Positions 56,398-64,000 of a stretch of 64,000 bases of DNA are shown here, one piece after another; positions within the stretch are counted from its first letter, which is position 1; every line of letters starts with the position of its first letter. The notes beneath the pieces are model-generated. The model was not told where the DNA came from and searched no databases. It saw only the letters and a list, made by a program, of their open reading frames with translations. The translations under genes and the position numbers were made by a program. Source of the DNA: an uncultured Clostridia bacterium (GTDB lineage: Bacteria > Bacillota > Clostridia > Christensenellales > CAG-917); the NCBI GenBank assembly GCA_944332995.1, contig CALVKR010000003.1, positions 62,001 to 126,000 on the forward strand, given 5' to 3'.

Positions 56398-57123
56398 TTA
56401 CTTCTCCAAAGGATACAGTTTGACTTTGTTCAGCTTCGCTAAATTCTTTTGCAGGGCGGAAACGGGAAACGGCTTGCCGTGGCCGGGGTAAATCTTCTTC
56501 GGCTTCAAAGCGATGATTTTTTCCCACGAGCTGGCAAAGCCCCGCATATCTTCCGCCCAAATCGTTACGTTGTTTACGCTCGGAAAACCGTTCATGGCGG
56601 CATCGCCGCAAAACAAGGTGCCGTCGTTCAACAGCAGAGACATAGAATCGGCGGTATGACCGGGCGTGCGTATAATTTTGCCACCCAATACTTTGTCTGA
56701 ATCATGGACGTTCTCGTCCGAAATCAGAATGAGCCTGTTTTCATACTCTTTCTTCAAAGGGGGAAAGAGATGCTTGCCCTTTCCGAACAAAGCCATCAAT
56801 TTGCAGAAAGTCAGAGCCTGCCTGCCCGTGCAGCCGCCCGTAAAAGGGTTCTGTCCCTTGCGCAAGACATCAAGTGCTTTCTCGTCCGCGATCACGGTCA
56901 AATTCGGAATAGCCGCCAGCAGCTCGTTCAGAAAACCTGCGTGGTCATCGTGGGCATGTGTCAGAAACAAATAGTGAATGTCCTGCGGGGCAACACCTTT
57001 CTTTTTGAGTTGTTTGCAAAAATGCTTATAGCCGTTCTCGTATCCGGTGTCTATCAAAACATAACCATCTGAATAGCGATATAGCCAATTATTTACGATT
57101 CTGCCGCCTAAATTTTGTATCAT
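56398..57123 (-). CDS. MBL-fold metallo-hydrolase
   Basis: 241 aa. The metal-binding motif THAHDDHAG (H56, H58, D60, H61) is complete, with further ligands in TPGHTADS, CGDAA and YPGHG. It is a single-domain hydrolase of the glyoxalase II/beta-lactamase fold with no rhodanese or RNA-binding extension. Start ATG 57123 lies 18 bases after the TetR gene, so the two form a TetR-controlled pair. Substrate unknown; such pairs often detoxify small molecules. Arg codons CGC/CGG seem more common here than in the neighbours. Confidence 0.9.
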   Translation of the reverse strand: MIQNLGGRIVNNWLYRYSDGYVLIDTGYENGYKHFCKQLKKKGVAPQDIHYLFLTHAHDDHAGFLNELLAAIPNLTVIADEKALDVLRKGQNPFTGGCTGRQALTFCKLMALFGKGKHLFPPLKKEYENRLILISDENVHDSDKVLGGKIIRTPGHTADSMSLLLNDGTLFCGDAAMNGFPSVNNVTIWAEDMRGFASSWEKIIALKPKKIYPGHGKPFPVSALQKNLAKLNKVKLYPLEK

Positions 57124-57141
57124 GTTGTTTCACTCTCCGCA

Positions 57142-57711
57142 TTATTTGTTTTCCAAAGATTTCATGCCGCCAATCAGGGTATCAACCGATAGAGCAAAGG
57201 TGTCCGACACGGACTGAGGGTGGCCGAAAGACTTTTTGTTGACAAGCAGACAAAAGCCTTCCAAAAAGGAGCGGAACATACGCACGAGGTGGCGGCTGTT
57301 CTGTTCGGATATGTTCAGCGACGCGGTTATCTTATAAATCATATCGAACATATTTTGCGTCGCTTTATGAGCCTTTTCGTCCTGAAAATTGTTGTACCAA
57401 AGCATGGCGTCGAATATGCCCGCATTGCTCGTGGCATAATCGTAAAACGCATAGCAAATCGCTTTCACGGCATCATATCCCGAAACACCGACGGCAGCGC
57501 GCAACGCCTTTTCTTCGAGCTGCTTCCAGCCGTAAAGCATAACGCCGTTTTTGATTTCGTCCAAGTTTGTAAAATGATTGTAAAAGGACGGCGATTTGAT
57601 ATTGAACTTTTCCGCAAGTAACTTGATAGAAATTTTATCTATTCCGATTTCGTTCGCCATTTGCGCGGCAGCTTCTATGATTGTATCTGCCGTAAGTCCC
57701 AAACGCGGCAT
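57142..57711 (-). CDS. TetR/AcrR family transcriptional regulator
   Basis: 189 aa. Residues about 8-56 form the TetR helix-turn-helix: ADTIIEAAAQMANEIGIDKISIKLLAEKFNIKSPSFYNHF. The C-terminal helices (about 75-185) resemble the WHG/TetR_C_33 ligand-binding group. AAGGAGG lies upstream of ATG 57711. A palindrome inside its promoter spacer suggests that it represses itself and the MBL gene. Confidence 0.93.
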   Translation of the reverse strand: MPRLGLTADTIIEAAAQMANEIGIDKISIKLLAEKFNIKSPSFYNHFTNLDEIKNGVMLYGWKQLEEKALRAAVGVSGYDAVKAICYAFYDYATSNAGIFDAMLWYNNFQDEKAHKATQNMFDMIYKITASLNISEQNSRHLVRMFRSFLEGFCLLVNKKSFGHPQSVSDTFALSVDTLIGGMKSLENK

Positions 57712-57743
57712 TTGAAAAGCCTCCTTATGCTAATCTATATATA

Positions 57744-57772
57744 ATTATACCTAATCATATTAGTTTTGTCAA
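57744..57772 (-). promoter_or_regulatory. consensus promoter with embedded operator for the TetR-MBL unit
   Basis: TTGACA (57772-57767), 17 bases, TATAAT (57749-57744): a perfect promoter. The spacer contains the palindrome CTAAT-CAT-ATTAG (57751-57763), well placed for a TetR-type repressor to block RNA polymerase. Confidence 0.85.
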
Positions 57773-57779
57773 GTGGAAC

Positions 57780-58008
57780 TACATATAAAATTGTCTTTCG
57801 CCTTTGGGGTGTATCGGAGAATCGGTCGCTGTCAAGGGGAAAATTATCGCTGAAAATTTGTAAAGCCGGGCAGGTAACTGTTCGGCTTTACTCTCACTCC
57901 TTGTTATCATGCTGCTTTATGAAATACTTGCTTATTTCCAATTCGAATCTACATTCTAATATTGTCAAAAAAGGGAGCGAGTTCAAATAACTCGCTCCCT
58001 TTTTTGAC
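57780..58008 (+). ncRNA. candidate structured RNA ending in a strong terminator
   Basis: In the 516-base gap 57712-58227. A 13-bp stem (57861-57873 with 57878-57890: TAAAGCCGGGCAG against CTGTTCGGCTTTA, including two G-U pairs) is capped by a GTAA tetraloop of the GNRA class. About 75 bases later comes a perfect 20-bp terminator stem. No supported gene lies upstream on this strand to own that terminator. The G-U pairs favour the plus strand as the RNA. No plus-strand promoter is convincing, and no known family is recognised. Confidence 0.4.
57964..58008. terminator. perfect 20-bp stem, bidirectional terminator
   Basis: GTCAAAAAAGGGAGCGAGTT and its exact complement around the loop CAAAT, with TTTTTT or AAAAAA inside the arms. 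It is the longest perfect hairpin in the window. Confidence 0.88.
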
Positions 58009-58168
58009 TTGCCCTTTGTGGTGTATCCGTTTTTTATTTTATTATTAGATTTTCTCTATCGAATACACCTTTTCGGGCGTTTTTTTGTGTGCAAAGAGTT
58101 TATATCTTGCGTATTATATCCGCTAAACACCATACAGATAGTATTAAAAAATAAATTTTTTTAAAATC

Positions 58169-58197
58169 TTGAATTTTTGGCGACTATATGCTACAAT
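58169..58197 (+). promoter_or_regulatory. promoter of the DUF4364-TSCPD unit
   Basis: TTGAAT (58169-58174), 17-base spacer, TACAAT (58192-58197), about 30 bases before GTG 58228. Confidence 0.75.
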
Positions 58198-58227
58198 TTT
58201 CTTCCATCTTTACAAAGGAGTTTTAAA

Positions 58228-58761
58228 GTGTACGACGTGGATAATCCGGCAACGCTGGACAGTAAAATTCAAAAACTTATCGTTTTGTTCGTATTCGAGA
58301 AAATGGCGATTCCGCTTGAAGAATCGACAGTGTTGGATTTATGCACTTCGGACAACAATTGGCTCTCTTATATCGACTGCAAACAGTATCTCGACGAGCT
58401 TTTGGAAACAAATCTTTTATACAGAGTTCCGAGGTCGGATTATATAAGCATAACGCAGGACGGCATTTCCTGCCTTTCGCTGTTCTTTCCCCGCATACCG
58501 TCGCACATAAGAGAGGAAATCACAAACTATACCCGTGAAAACCGTATGCGCTACAAGCGCAAACAACAGTATTTTTGCGATTATTCCAAAAATTCCGACG
58601 GCACCTACACCGTGATTATGAAAATCAAAAACGATATAACCACCCTTATGGAACTTCGCCTCATAGTAAACGACAGACAAACGGCAAAATATATCTTTAA
58701 AAATTGGACGGAAAAAGCGTCGGAAACCTTTGCGCTTATCCACGACACCCTTTTAGAATAG
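58228..58761 (+). CDS. DUF4364 family protein (winged-helix-like)
   Basis: 177 aa from GTG 58228. KIQKLIVLFVFEKMAIPLEESTVLDL...NWLSYIDCKQYLDELLETNLLYR...YISITQDGISCLSLFFPRIP matches DUF4364, a Clostridia family with an N-terminal winged-helix-like fold followed by a small beta domain (GTYTVIMKIKNDITTLMELRLIV). The open frame extends 17 codons upstream through the promoter. GTG 58228 has AAAGGAG 7 bases before it and agrees with the family start. It is followed after 8 bases by the TSCPD gene. Probably a regulator; target unknown. Confidence 0.88.
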   Translation: MYDVDNPATLDSKIQKLIVLFVFEKMAIPLEESTVLDLCTSDNNWLSYIDCKQYLDELLETNLLYRVPRSDYISITQDGISCLSLFFPRIPSHIREEITNYTRENRMRYKRKQQYFCDYSKNSDGTYTVIMKIKNDITTLMELRLIVNDRQTAKYIFKNWTEKASETFALIHDTLLE

Positions 58762-58769
58762 GAGGATTT

Positions 58770-59024
58770 ATGTATTCGTATCGCACCAACGGCACCTGCT
58801 CGAGAGAAATAATCTTCGACGTCAAAGACGATATCTTGACCGACGTCAAATTCGTCGGCGGTTGCAGCGGCAATCTTCAGGGAATCTCCCGACTGACTGT
58901 CGGCAAAAACATCGATGAGATAATATCCGCGCTAAGCGGCATACAGTGCCGTGGCGGCACCTCCTGCCCAGACCAGCTCGCCAAAGCGTTGACGCAATAT
59001 AAAGTAAAATATAAAAAGAACTGA
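58770..59024 (+). CDS. TSCPD domain protein (TIGR03905 type)
   Basis: 84 aa from ATG 58770 with GGAGG just upstream. TNGTCSREIIFDVKDDILTDVKFVGGCSGNLQGISRLTVGKNIDEIISALSGIQCRGGTSCPDQLAKAL contains the TSCPD signature and the cysteines also found in the C-terminal domain of class II (NrdJ) ribonucleotide reductases. As a stand-alone protein its role is not known; metal binding is likely. The frame opens 22 codons earlier inside the DUF4364 gene, but this is not the start. Confidence 0.93.
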   Translation: MYSYRTNGTCSREIIFDVKDDILTDVKFVGGCSGNLQGISRLTVGKNIDEIISALSGIQCRGGTSCPDQLAKALTQYKVKYKKN

Positions 59025-59038
59025 ATTTGTTAAAACGC

Positions 59039-59063
59039 AAAGACGGCATTGCCGTCTTTTTTT
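59039..59063 (+). terminator. terminator of the DUF4364-TSCPD unit
   Basis: AAAGACGGC/GCCGTCTTT with a 3-base loop, then further T residues, 15 bases after the TSCPD stop. Confidence 0.9.
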
Positions 59064-59154
59064 AATTTGTATCCCTTTAAAAAGCCCTTGCATAAAACAG
59101 ACTGTAAATTAAAGCAAAAATAGCCGTTTCTCCCGCTTTGTTTATAAAGCAAAT

Positions 59155-59186
59155 AAAAAAGCCTCCCAAAAGGATGCTTTTTTTTT
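59155..59186 (-). terminator. terminator of the RNase G-MDR dehydrogenase unit
   Basis: On the minus strand AAAAAGCATCC, loop TTTTG, GGAGGCTTTTTT with one mismatch. It lies about 46 bases after the dehydrogenase stop. Confidence 0.8.
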
Positions 59187-59232
59187 GCCGAATTTAAATC
59201 AAAATTTATTTTTTTATTCCCACACCCGCAAA

Positions 59233-60234
59233 CTAAAACTGTTTTGATTTTATCAGCACCTTGCCGTAACTGCGGTCGTGCTTTTGAGAACAAAACTCGA
59301 ACGCTTTTTGAGAGTCGTCAAAGTCAAACACTTCGGCTACAAGGTTGTCCGTCACCACTACGTTGTTTGCCAAAAAGTTGATGGCGGATGATATCTCGTC
59401 TATTCCGTTGTTGACGCCCTTTATGGTGAGCTGTTTTGAAAACACCGTATCGATATTTGCGTCGAAACTTAAAACGTGGTTGTTGTAACCGGATATGACG
59501 ATGACGCCGCCCTCACGGGTGTAGTTGTAGGCAAGAGAGAAAGGAAGTTCTCTCGGCTCGAACACGGTATAATCCGCCAAGCGGCCGCCCGTTATCTCGC
59601 AGATGACGCTGTCGAGGTTTTCCTTGCGGCTGTTGATGGTATAATACACGCCGAGTTCTTCGGCAAGTTTGAGTCTGTCATCGTAGCCGTCCACCAAAAT
59701 GGGGACAAGCTGATAGTATAGCGCAAGCTGAGATATGACGAGCCCGAAAGTGGAAGCGCCTATGACGAGCAAAAAATCGCCCTTTTCAAAGTCGAAATTT
59801 TCGAGCACCTGATTGGCTAAGGCGATATAGTCGATAAACACCGCTTCGCTGTCCTTTATCCCCTCGGGGAGAGAATAGACGTTGCGTGCCGGCATATTGA
59901 CAAAGTCGCACAAAAAGCCGTCGGTATCCAGCCCCATAATTTTTATTTTACGCTGAGCCTTTTCCTCGTTTTCGACGGCGCTGTCGATATAGGGCGACAA
60001 AACGACTCTCATGCCCATTTTGAAACCGCTGTCCTCGTCCGCTTCGCTCACGTATCCCACGGCGGAGTGCGACGGAACAATGTTTCTGATGTTGTTCGTC
60101 CCGTTATAAAAGGCTATGTCCGTTTCGGACAGAGCGCACGTCGAAATTTTAACTCTTATCTGTCCCGCCGCCCTCTTAGACTTCGTTTCAACGAAATTGA
60201 GTTCGTGCGGTCCTTCGATTTTCCAAGATTTCAT
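59233..60234 (-). CDS. MDR-family alcohol dehydrogenase-like protein
   Basis: 333 aa. GroES-like N-domain (about 1-125) and Rossmann domain (about 150-270, LVIGASTFGLVISQLALYY). Catalytic-zinc-type residues may be present (Cys in CALSETD; PSHSAVGYV replaces the usual HE region), but the four-cysteine structural zinc lobe is absent and the glycine pattern of the nucleotide loop is weak. It resembles sorbitol/threonine-dehydrogenase relatives used on sugars or polyols. It starts 45 bases after RNase G, in the position where rplU usually follows RNase G in Clostridia. Substrate unknown. Confidence 0.85.
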   Translation of the reverse strand: MKSWKIEGPHELNFVETKSKRAAGQIRVKISTCALSETDIAFYNGTNNIRNIVPSHSAVGYVSEADEDSGFKMGMRVVLSPYIDSAVENEEKAQRKIKIMGLDTDGFLCDFVNMPARNVYSLPEGIKDSEAVFIDYIALANQVLENFDFEKGDFLLVIGASTFGLVISQLALYYQLVPILVDGYDDRLKLAEELGVYYTINSRKENLDSVICEITGGRLADYTVFEPRELPFSLAYNYTREGGVIVISGYNNHVLSFDANIDTVFSKQLTIKGVNNGIDEISSAINFLANNVVVTDNLVAEVFDFDDSQKAFEFCSQKHDRSYGKVLIKSKQF

Positions 60235-60279
60235 AATACCTCTTGAAATTATTATACCTCAACCTGCCCCAAAAAGCAA

Positions 60280-61743
60280 CTAATATAACATTCTTGCGTT
60301 GGACGGCAAAGTCAGTACGGAGCCGACCATGGCGAGGATAGTTTCGCCCGTTTTGGGGATATTTGCGTCGCCTACGATATATATCCTTTTGTGCTTCCAT
60401 ATCGTAGAACACTCTTTGGAAAGCATTCTCGTAGTAAACAGGGCGTCGGCAATCTCGGGGTTTAATCCCACCAAAAGTGCGGATACGTTTTCTTCGGAGA
60501 GCGCCTTGACGAGCTTTTCTCTTAGTGCCATTATCCTGTGCTCGTTGGATACGACGTAGCCGTTGTCGCAATAAGGGCACTTTTGCAAGAGATAGCTGTC
60601 GATAGAAACTCTCTTTCTTTTGCGAGTAAGCTCCACAAGCCCCAGGCTTGTCATGGAAACGACGTTCGTTCTCATTCCGTCCGACTTAACTTCCTCTTTC
60701 AGGGTTTTCAAAACTTCCTCACGGTGCTCGCTTTCCGTCATATCGATAAAGTCGACGATGATTATTCCGCCCAGATTTCTCAGCCTTATCTGTTTGGCAA
60801 TTTCTTTTGCCGCCGCTACGTTGGTCATAAACACGGTATCTTCGAGGTTTTTTCCGCCCACGTATTTGCCCGTATTTACGTCTATAACGGTAAGCGCTTC
60901 CGTCCTGTCTATGACTATCTCGCCGCCGTTTGCAAGCTTGACCTTTCTCGACAAAAGCGAATCTATCTGCGCCCCGAGCCCGTAGTGAAGCAAAATATTT
61001 TGCGGTTTGTCGTAAAACTCGACGGGCACGTCGCTGAATTCCGACACCGCCAAATCGTATGCCATTTTGTCGTTTACCACTATCTTTTCAAGGTCGTTAT
61101 ATCTCAAATCTCTGAGCGCCCTCAAAAGCAAGTCGTCCTCTTTAAATATAGACGTCTTTTCCTGCGCCCGAGAATATCTTTCCAAAAGATTTTGCCACAG
61201 TTCTTCAAGTTCGGACAGCTCGGACAGTATCTCGTCGCTCGACGCCTTTTCCGCCGCCGTCCTGCAAATGGCTCCCATGCCCTCGGGAAGTGCGGAACGG
61301 ACGAGGTTTTCAAGTTCCGCTTTTCTTTCCTCGCTCGATATTCGCCTCGACACGCTGACAAATTCCGAACGGGGCAAAAACACGAGGTATCTGCCGGGAA
61401 GCGTTATATCCTGCGACAGCCTCACTCCCTTTTCGCCGAATTGGTCTTTTACCACCTGACACAGCACGCTGTCGCCTGCGGAAAGATTGAGCGTTTCCCC
61501 CGACGGCGCACTGCCCTCGACAAGAGTTTGTCCGACGTGCAAAAAGCCGTTCCGCTCGAGTCCGATATTGACAAAACACGCTTTCATGCCCGAAAGCACG
61601 TTTTCCACCTTGCCTTTGTATATGTTTCCGACAACGCCTCTTGCCGCCGTTTTTTCAATGGAAAAATCGACAAGCTCGTTGTTGTCGTCCACTACCGCCA
61701 CTCTGACGTATTGGGGTTTGTAATCAAGATAAAGCGTTTTCAT
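60280..61743 (-). CDS. rng: ribonuclease E/G family endoribonuclease
   Basis: 487 aa. S1 domain at about 35-120 (GNIYKGKVENVLSGMKACFVNIGLERNGFLH), then the RNase H-like and DNase I-like catalytic parts with metal ligands IDRTEALTVIDVNTGK (D288 in DVNTG) and IIIVDFIDM (D331/D334). The zinc-link CPYC (389-392) tetramerises the enzyme. It lacks the long C-terminal scaffold of RNase E, so it is RNase G-like. It processes 16S rRNA and decays mRNA. Its start overlaps the TIGR03936 gene by 20 bases. Confidence 0.95.
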   Translation of the reverse strand: MKTLYLDYKPQYVRVAVVDDNNELVDFSIEKTAARGVVGNIYKGKVENVLSGMKACFVNIGLERNGFLHVGQTLVEGSAPSGETLNLSAGDSVLCQVVKDQFGEKGVRLSQDITLPGRYLVFLPRSEFVSVSRRISSEERKAELENLVRSALPEGMGAICRTAAEKASSDEILSELSELEELWQNLLERYSRAQEKTSIFKEDDLLLRALRDLRYNDLEKIVVNDKMAYDLAVSEFSDVPVEFYDKPQNILLHYGLGAQIDSLLSRKVKLANGGEIVIDRTEALTVIDVNTGKYVGGKNLEDTVFMTNVAAAKEIAKQIRLRNLGGIIIVDFIDMTESEHREEVLKTLKEEVKSDGMRTNVVSMTSLGLVELTRKRKRVSIDSYLLQKCPYCDNGYVVSNEHRIMALREKLVKALSEENVSALLVGLNPEIADALFTTRMLSKECSTIWKHKRIYIVGDANIPKTGETILAMVGSVLTLPSNARMLY

Positions 61744-62347
61744 TCAAGTGATAAAACTCGTCGACGTCTGCGAGTTTGTCTCCGTTTAATATATATTGTT
61801 TTGTTTTTACAATTTCCGTGATAGTCGCACCGCAACAAGCCGTGGCGAAACGTTCGGGGCGAAGATTTACCGCTCCGCTGGCAAGTATTGCCGTATGCTC
61901 GCCCACTTCAAAAACTTTTTCCGTGACGTCCTCTGTGACGCTCTCGCCCTTTTTAACATAGTTTGCGATATACCTTTCCTTTTTTTCGAGCGGCGTGAAA
62001 AAGTCGTATTTGGCCGCCACGACCCTGAACTGAAGATTGGGATTTTCCTCCACGTCGACGGCGGCAATCCCCTTGAGTCCGTCGGGGCAGTTTTTATTGT
62101 AAAGTGGCAGAAAATCCTTTGCCTTCATATCCGTGCATACCGTCACGTATTCCGCAAAGGACGTGAGCCCGAGCGGAAGCGGCGAGGAAAAATATATGAG
62201 CATATGCGGATTGAATCCGTTTGAAAACCTCACGTCTATCCCCGCTCTGCGGAATATCCTCTGAAAGTGACGGAGCGTGTCTATATGCGAGATAAAACAA
62301 AAGTTATCCGTTTTGTTAAATTTCAACAGTATCATAATATCGTGCAC
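61724..62347 (-). CDS. TIGR03936 family protein (DUF2344), radical-SAM-associated
   Basis: 207 aa. LLKFNKTDNFCFISHIDTLRHFQRIFRRAGIDVRFSNGFNPHMLIYFSSPLPLGLTS is the DUF2344 signature. The family is always found beside or fused to the TIGR03960 radical SAM protein, here the overlapping upstream gene (16-base overlap), and before RNase G. The function is unproven; a joint role with the radical SAM partner in RNA or ribosome modification is likely from context. Confidence 0.94.
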   Translation of the reverse strand: MHDIMILLKFNKTDNFCFISHIDTLRHFQRIFRRAGIDVRFSNGFNPHMLIYFSSPLPLGLTSFAEYVTVCTDMKAKDFLPLYNKNCPDGLKGIAAVDVEENPNLQFRVVAAKYDFFTPLEKKERYIANYVKKGESVTEDVTEKVFEVGEHTAILASGAVNLRPERFATACCGATITEIVKTKQYILNGDKLADVDEFYHLNENALS

Positions 62348-64000
62348 CTGCCAAGTTTAGACGCTCCGCAGCCGTTGCATTTTTCACGGCAGTTGCAGGT
62401 GGTTTTTTGTTCCATCGCCTTGAGATATTCCTTTTTGAAATACTCTTTGGGGACGCCCGTATCGATAAAGTCCCACGGCAGAGGACTGCCTAAATCTATC
62501 GCCTTTGCAAATTTATCGACGGCGACGCCGTTTTCGGCAAACGCCTCCGTCCATTTTTCCCAATTAAAATGCTCGCTCCAGCTGTCGAAACGGCAGCCCT
62601 TTAAATACGCCGTCTCTATGACGGAGCACAGCGAGCCGTCTCCCCTTGCGAACGCACCCTCGAGGCAGGACGTTTCCGCACCGTGCCAGGAAAATTTCAC
62701 GCCCTTTATCCGCCTTAGCTTTTCCTTTAAATACCTCTGCCTTGAAAGCATTTCCTCTATCGATATCTGCTCCGCCCACTGAAACGGCGTGCAAGGCTTC
62801 GGCACGAATACCGAACAGCTTACCGAAAGCGTAAGCGAACGGCTTCTTTCTTTTTTGCGGAAAAGCTCTTTAAGCCTTAGGCATATATCCGCTATGCCGT
62901 CAAGGTCGGCATACGTTTCGGTAGGAAGTCCCATCATAAAATACAGTTTTACCGACGTATATCCCGCATCGAACGCCATTTCGATATTGTCTATATCGGC
63001 GTCCGTTATGTTTTTGTTTATGACGTCTCTTAGCCTTTGCGTGCCTGCCTCGGGAGCAAAAGTCAGCGAGCTCCGCCTCGAGTTTTGAACGATATCCCCC
63101 TCGAAACTGTTGAGCCTCAGCGACGGCAGAGATAAATCGACGTGCTTTTCGTCCGACATTTTTTTCAGATAGCCTATAAGCTCTTTAAGGTGGCTGTAAT
63201 CGCCTGTGGATAGCGAGCAAAGCGAAAGTTCCTCGTAGCCCGTCGAATCGATTATCTTTTCGGCGAGAGAAGCTATTCTCTTTGCGCTCCTCTCCCTTAT
63301 CGGGCGGTAATAAAATCCCGCCTGGCAGAATCTGCACCCCGACGCACAGCCTCGGTATAATTCCATAACCGCCCTGTCGTGCACAATGTTTATGTTCGGC
63401 ACCAAAAGCGACGTGGGATAAGGCGAGTTTTCAAAATCGGCAACTATCGCCTTTTTGACTATTTCCCCCTCTTTGTGAAGGGCGGGACAGTATACCCCCG
63501 TAAGCATAGCGCATTTTTTCAACAACTCGGATTTTGTCCAGCCTTCCTCTTTTGCCTTAGCTTTCAGCTTTAAAATTTCAAGGTCGACTTCCTCTCCCTC
63601 GCCTATGACTATCAAATCGAAAAAGTCTTTAAACGGCTCGGGATTGACGGCGCAAGGTCCGCCTGCGATTATCAGAGGATATTCCTCGCCCCTGTCCGAT
63701 GCCCTGAACGGAATTTTGGCAAGGTCGAGCATATAAAGTATGTTGGTGTATAAAAGCTCGAATTGCAAAGAAAATCCCACGACGTCAAAATCGGAAAGCG
63801 CCGTTTTTGTTTCGAGCGAAAAGAGCGGAATATCGTTTTGCTTTAGCTTTTCTCCTAAATCCGTCCAAGGAGCGTAGCACCTTTCTGCGATAAAATCCGA
63901 TTGCGAATTTATAATGTCGTAAAGTATCTGTAAACCGAGATTTGACATTCCTATTTCATAGACGTCGGGAAAACAAAAACAAAATTTTGCCCTTGCTTTT
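62332..64000 (-). CDS. TIGR03960 family B12-binding-domain/radical SAM protein, N-terminus beyond window
   Basis: The frame runs from the stop at 62332 to the right edge (556 codons visible). The residues before the first internal Met read CFPDVYEIG and continue MSNLGLQILYDIIN, matching the family, so the true start lies outside the window. Visible parts: the end of the B12-binding-like domain (VIAGGPCAVNPEPFKDFFDLIVIGEGEE-like block), then the radical SAM domain with YRGCASGCRFCQAG (CxxxCxxC-type cluster site) and the TFAPEAGTQRLRDVINK region. The C-terminal tail carries seven cysteines (CNCREKCNGCGASKLGRC), probably a second metal site. Pairs with the TIGR03936 protein. Confidence 0.94.
   Translation of the reverse strand, partial: KARAKFCFCFPDVYEIGMSNLGLQILYDIINSQSDFIAERCYAPWTDLGEKLKQNDIPLFSLETKTALSDFDVVGFSLQFELLYTNILYMLDLAKIPFRASDRGEEYPLIIAGGPCAVNPEPFKDFFDLIVIGEGEEVDLEILKLKAKAKEEGWTKSELLKKCAMLTGVYCPALHKEGEIVKKAIVADFENSPYPTSLLVPNINIVHDRAVMELYRGCASGCRFCQAGFYYRPIRERSAKRIASLAEKIIDSTGYEELSLCSLSTGDYSHLKELIGYLKKMSDEKHVDLSLPSLRLNSFEGDIVQNSRRSSLTFAPEAGTQRLRDVINKNITDADIDNIEMAFDAGYTSVKLYFMMGLPTETYADLDGIADICLRLKELFRKKERSRSLTLSVSCSVFVPKPCTPFQWAEQISIEEMLSRQRYLKEKLRRIKGVKFSWHGAETSCLEGAFARGDGSLCSVIETAYLKGCRFDSWSEHFNWEKWTEAFAENGVAVDKFAKAIDLGSPLPWDFIDTGVPKEYFKKEYLKAMEQKTTCNCREKCNGCGASKLGRCTIL

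Noticed and set aside
57766..57990. Plus-strand open frame of 74 codons ending in the 20-bp terminator
   Set aside because: No ribosome site, overlaps the TetR promoter and ends inside the terminator stem; composition is not protein-like.
60538..61821. 427-codon plus-strand frame opposite rng and the TIGR03936 gene
   Set aside because: It is the mirror of two well-supported genes, with no family signature; long antisense frames are expected from their codon bias.

Overview
The window is about 64 kb of low-to-mid GC bacterial chromosome (roughly 43-45% G+C by eye). Almost all genes lie on the minus strand; only a short block (about 54.7-56.2 kb and 58.2-59.0 kb) lies on the plus strand. Several gene families point to an anaerobic Clostridia-type Firmicute, probably an uncultured gut lineage: DUF5685 next to a J-like protein, DUF1385 with PrmC and RF1, DUF4364, a TSCPD protein, the TIGR03960/TIGR03936/RNase G set, a bacterial V-type ATPase, and strong AAGGAGG ribosome binding sites. 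Placement near Christensenellales is only my impression. I see no rRNA, tRNA, CRISPR array, prophage or insertion sequence.

Layout. 0-5 kb: an edge-truncated membrane protein, then (reading leftward) thrC, trpS, a DUF5685 protein and an HPD-less J-like protein with a cysteine tail. 5.3-10.4 kb: a translation cluster, rpmE - DUF1385/prmC fusion - prfA - a homocitrate-synthase-family enzyme - a small P-loop ATPase, closed by a terminator. 10.4-13.9 kb: an ABC importer (ATPase, permease, binding lipoprotein) preceded by a TM1266/NikR-C-like regulator. A short leader with a terminator and a mutually exclusive antiterminator precedes the regulator gene, and a repeat-rich 0.6 kb gap interrupts the transporter genes. 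14.3-19.5 kb: a helical lipoprotein and an FtsX/MacB-type ABC exporter. 19.7-21.4 kb: queH and a membrane-anchored PI-PLC-like enzyme. 22.2-34.3 kb: one long operon, rpiB - V-ATPase (order as in Enterococcus hirae ntpFIKECGABD) - P-type Ca2+-ATPase. All five Na+ ligands of the K ring subunit are conserved, so this is probably a sodium pump. 34.8-47.8 kb: one gene for a 4,340-residue surface protein with YDG/MBG-type repeats, a C-terminal membrane helix and a Lys/Pro-rich tail, behind a consensus promoter and a long leader. 48.4-54.1 kb: an acyl-CoA synthetase, GTP-type PEP carboxykinase and a lipoprotein alpha/beta hydrolase. 54.7-59.0 kb: an M20 peptidase, a TetR-MBL pair, a possible structured RNA, a DUF4364 regulator-like protein and a TSCPD protein. 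59.2-64.0 kb: an MDR dehydrogenase, RNase G, TIGR03936 and TIGR03960 (cut by the right edge).

How the parts fit. The translation cluster pairs RF1 with the methyltransferase that modifies it. The V-ATPase would set up or use a sodium gradient, with a calcium pump made from the same transcript. PEP carboxykinase, acyl-CoA activation and the (homo)citrate-synthase-like enzyme are central carbon functions. The envelope is heavily invested in: at least three lipoproteins, a secreted phospholipase-like enzyme, an FtsX exporter and the giant surface protein.

The most unusual non-coding features are the attenuator leader at 13.8-13.98 kb and five unrelated short-period tandem arrays in gene gaps (30, about 20, 34, 14 and 20 bp units), two of which have higher-order periods.
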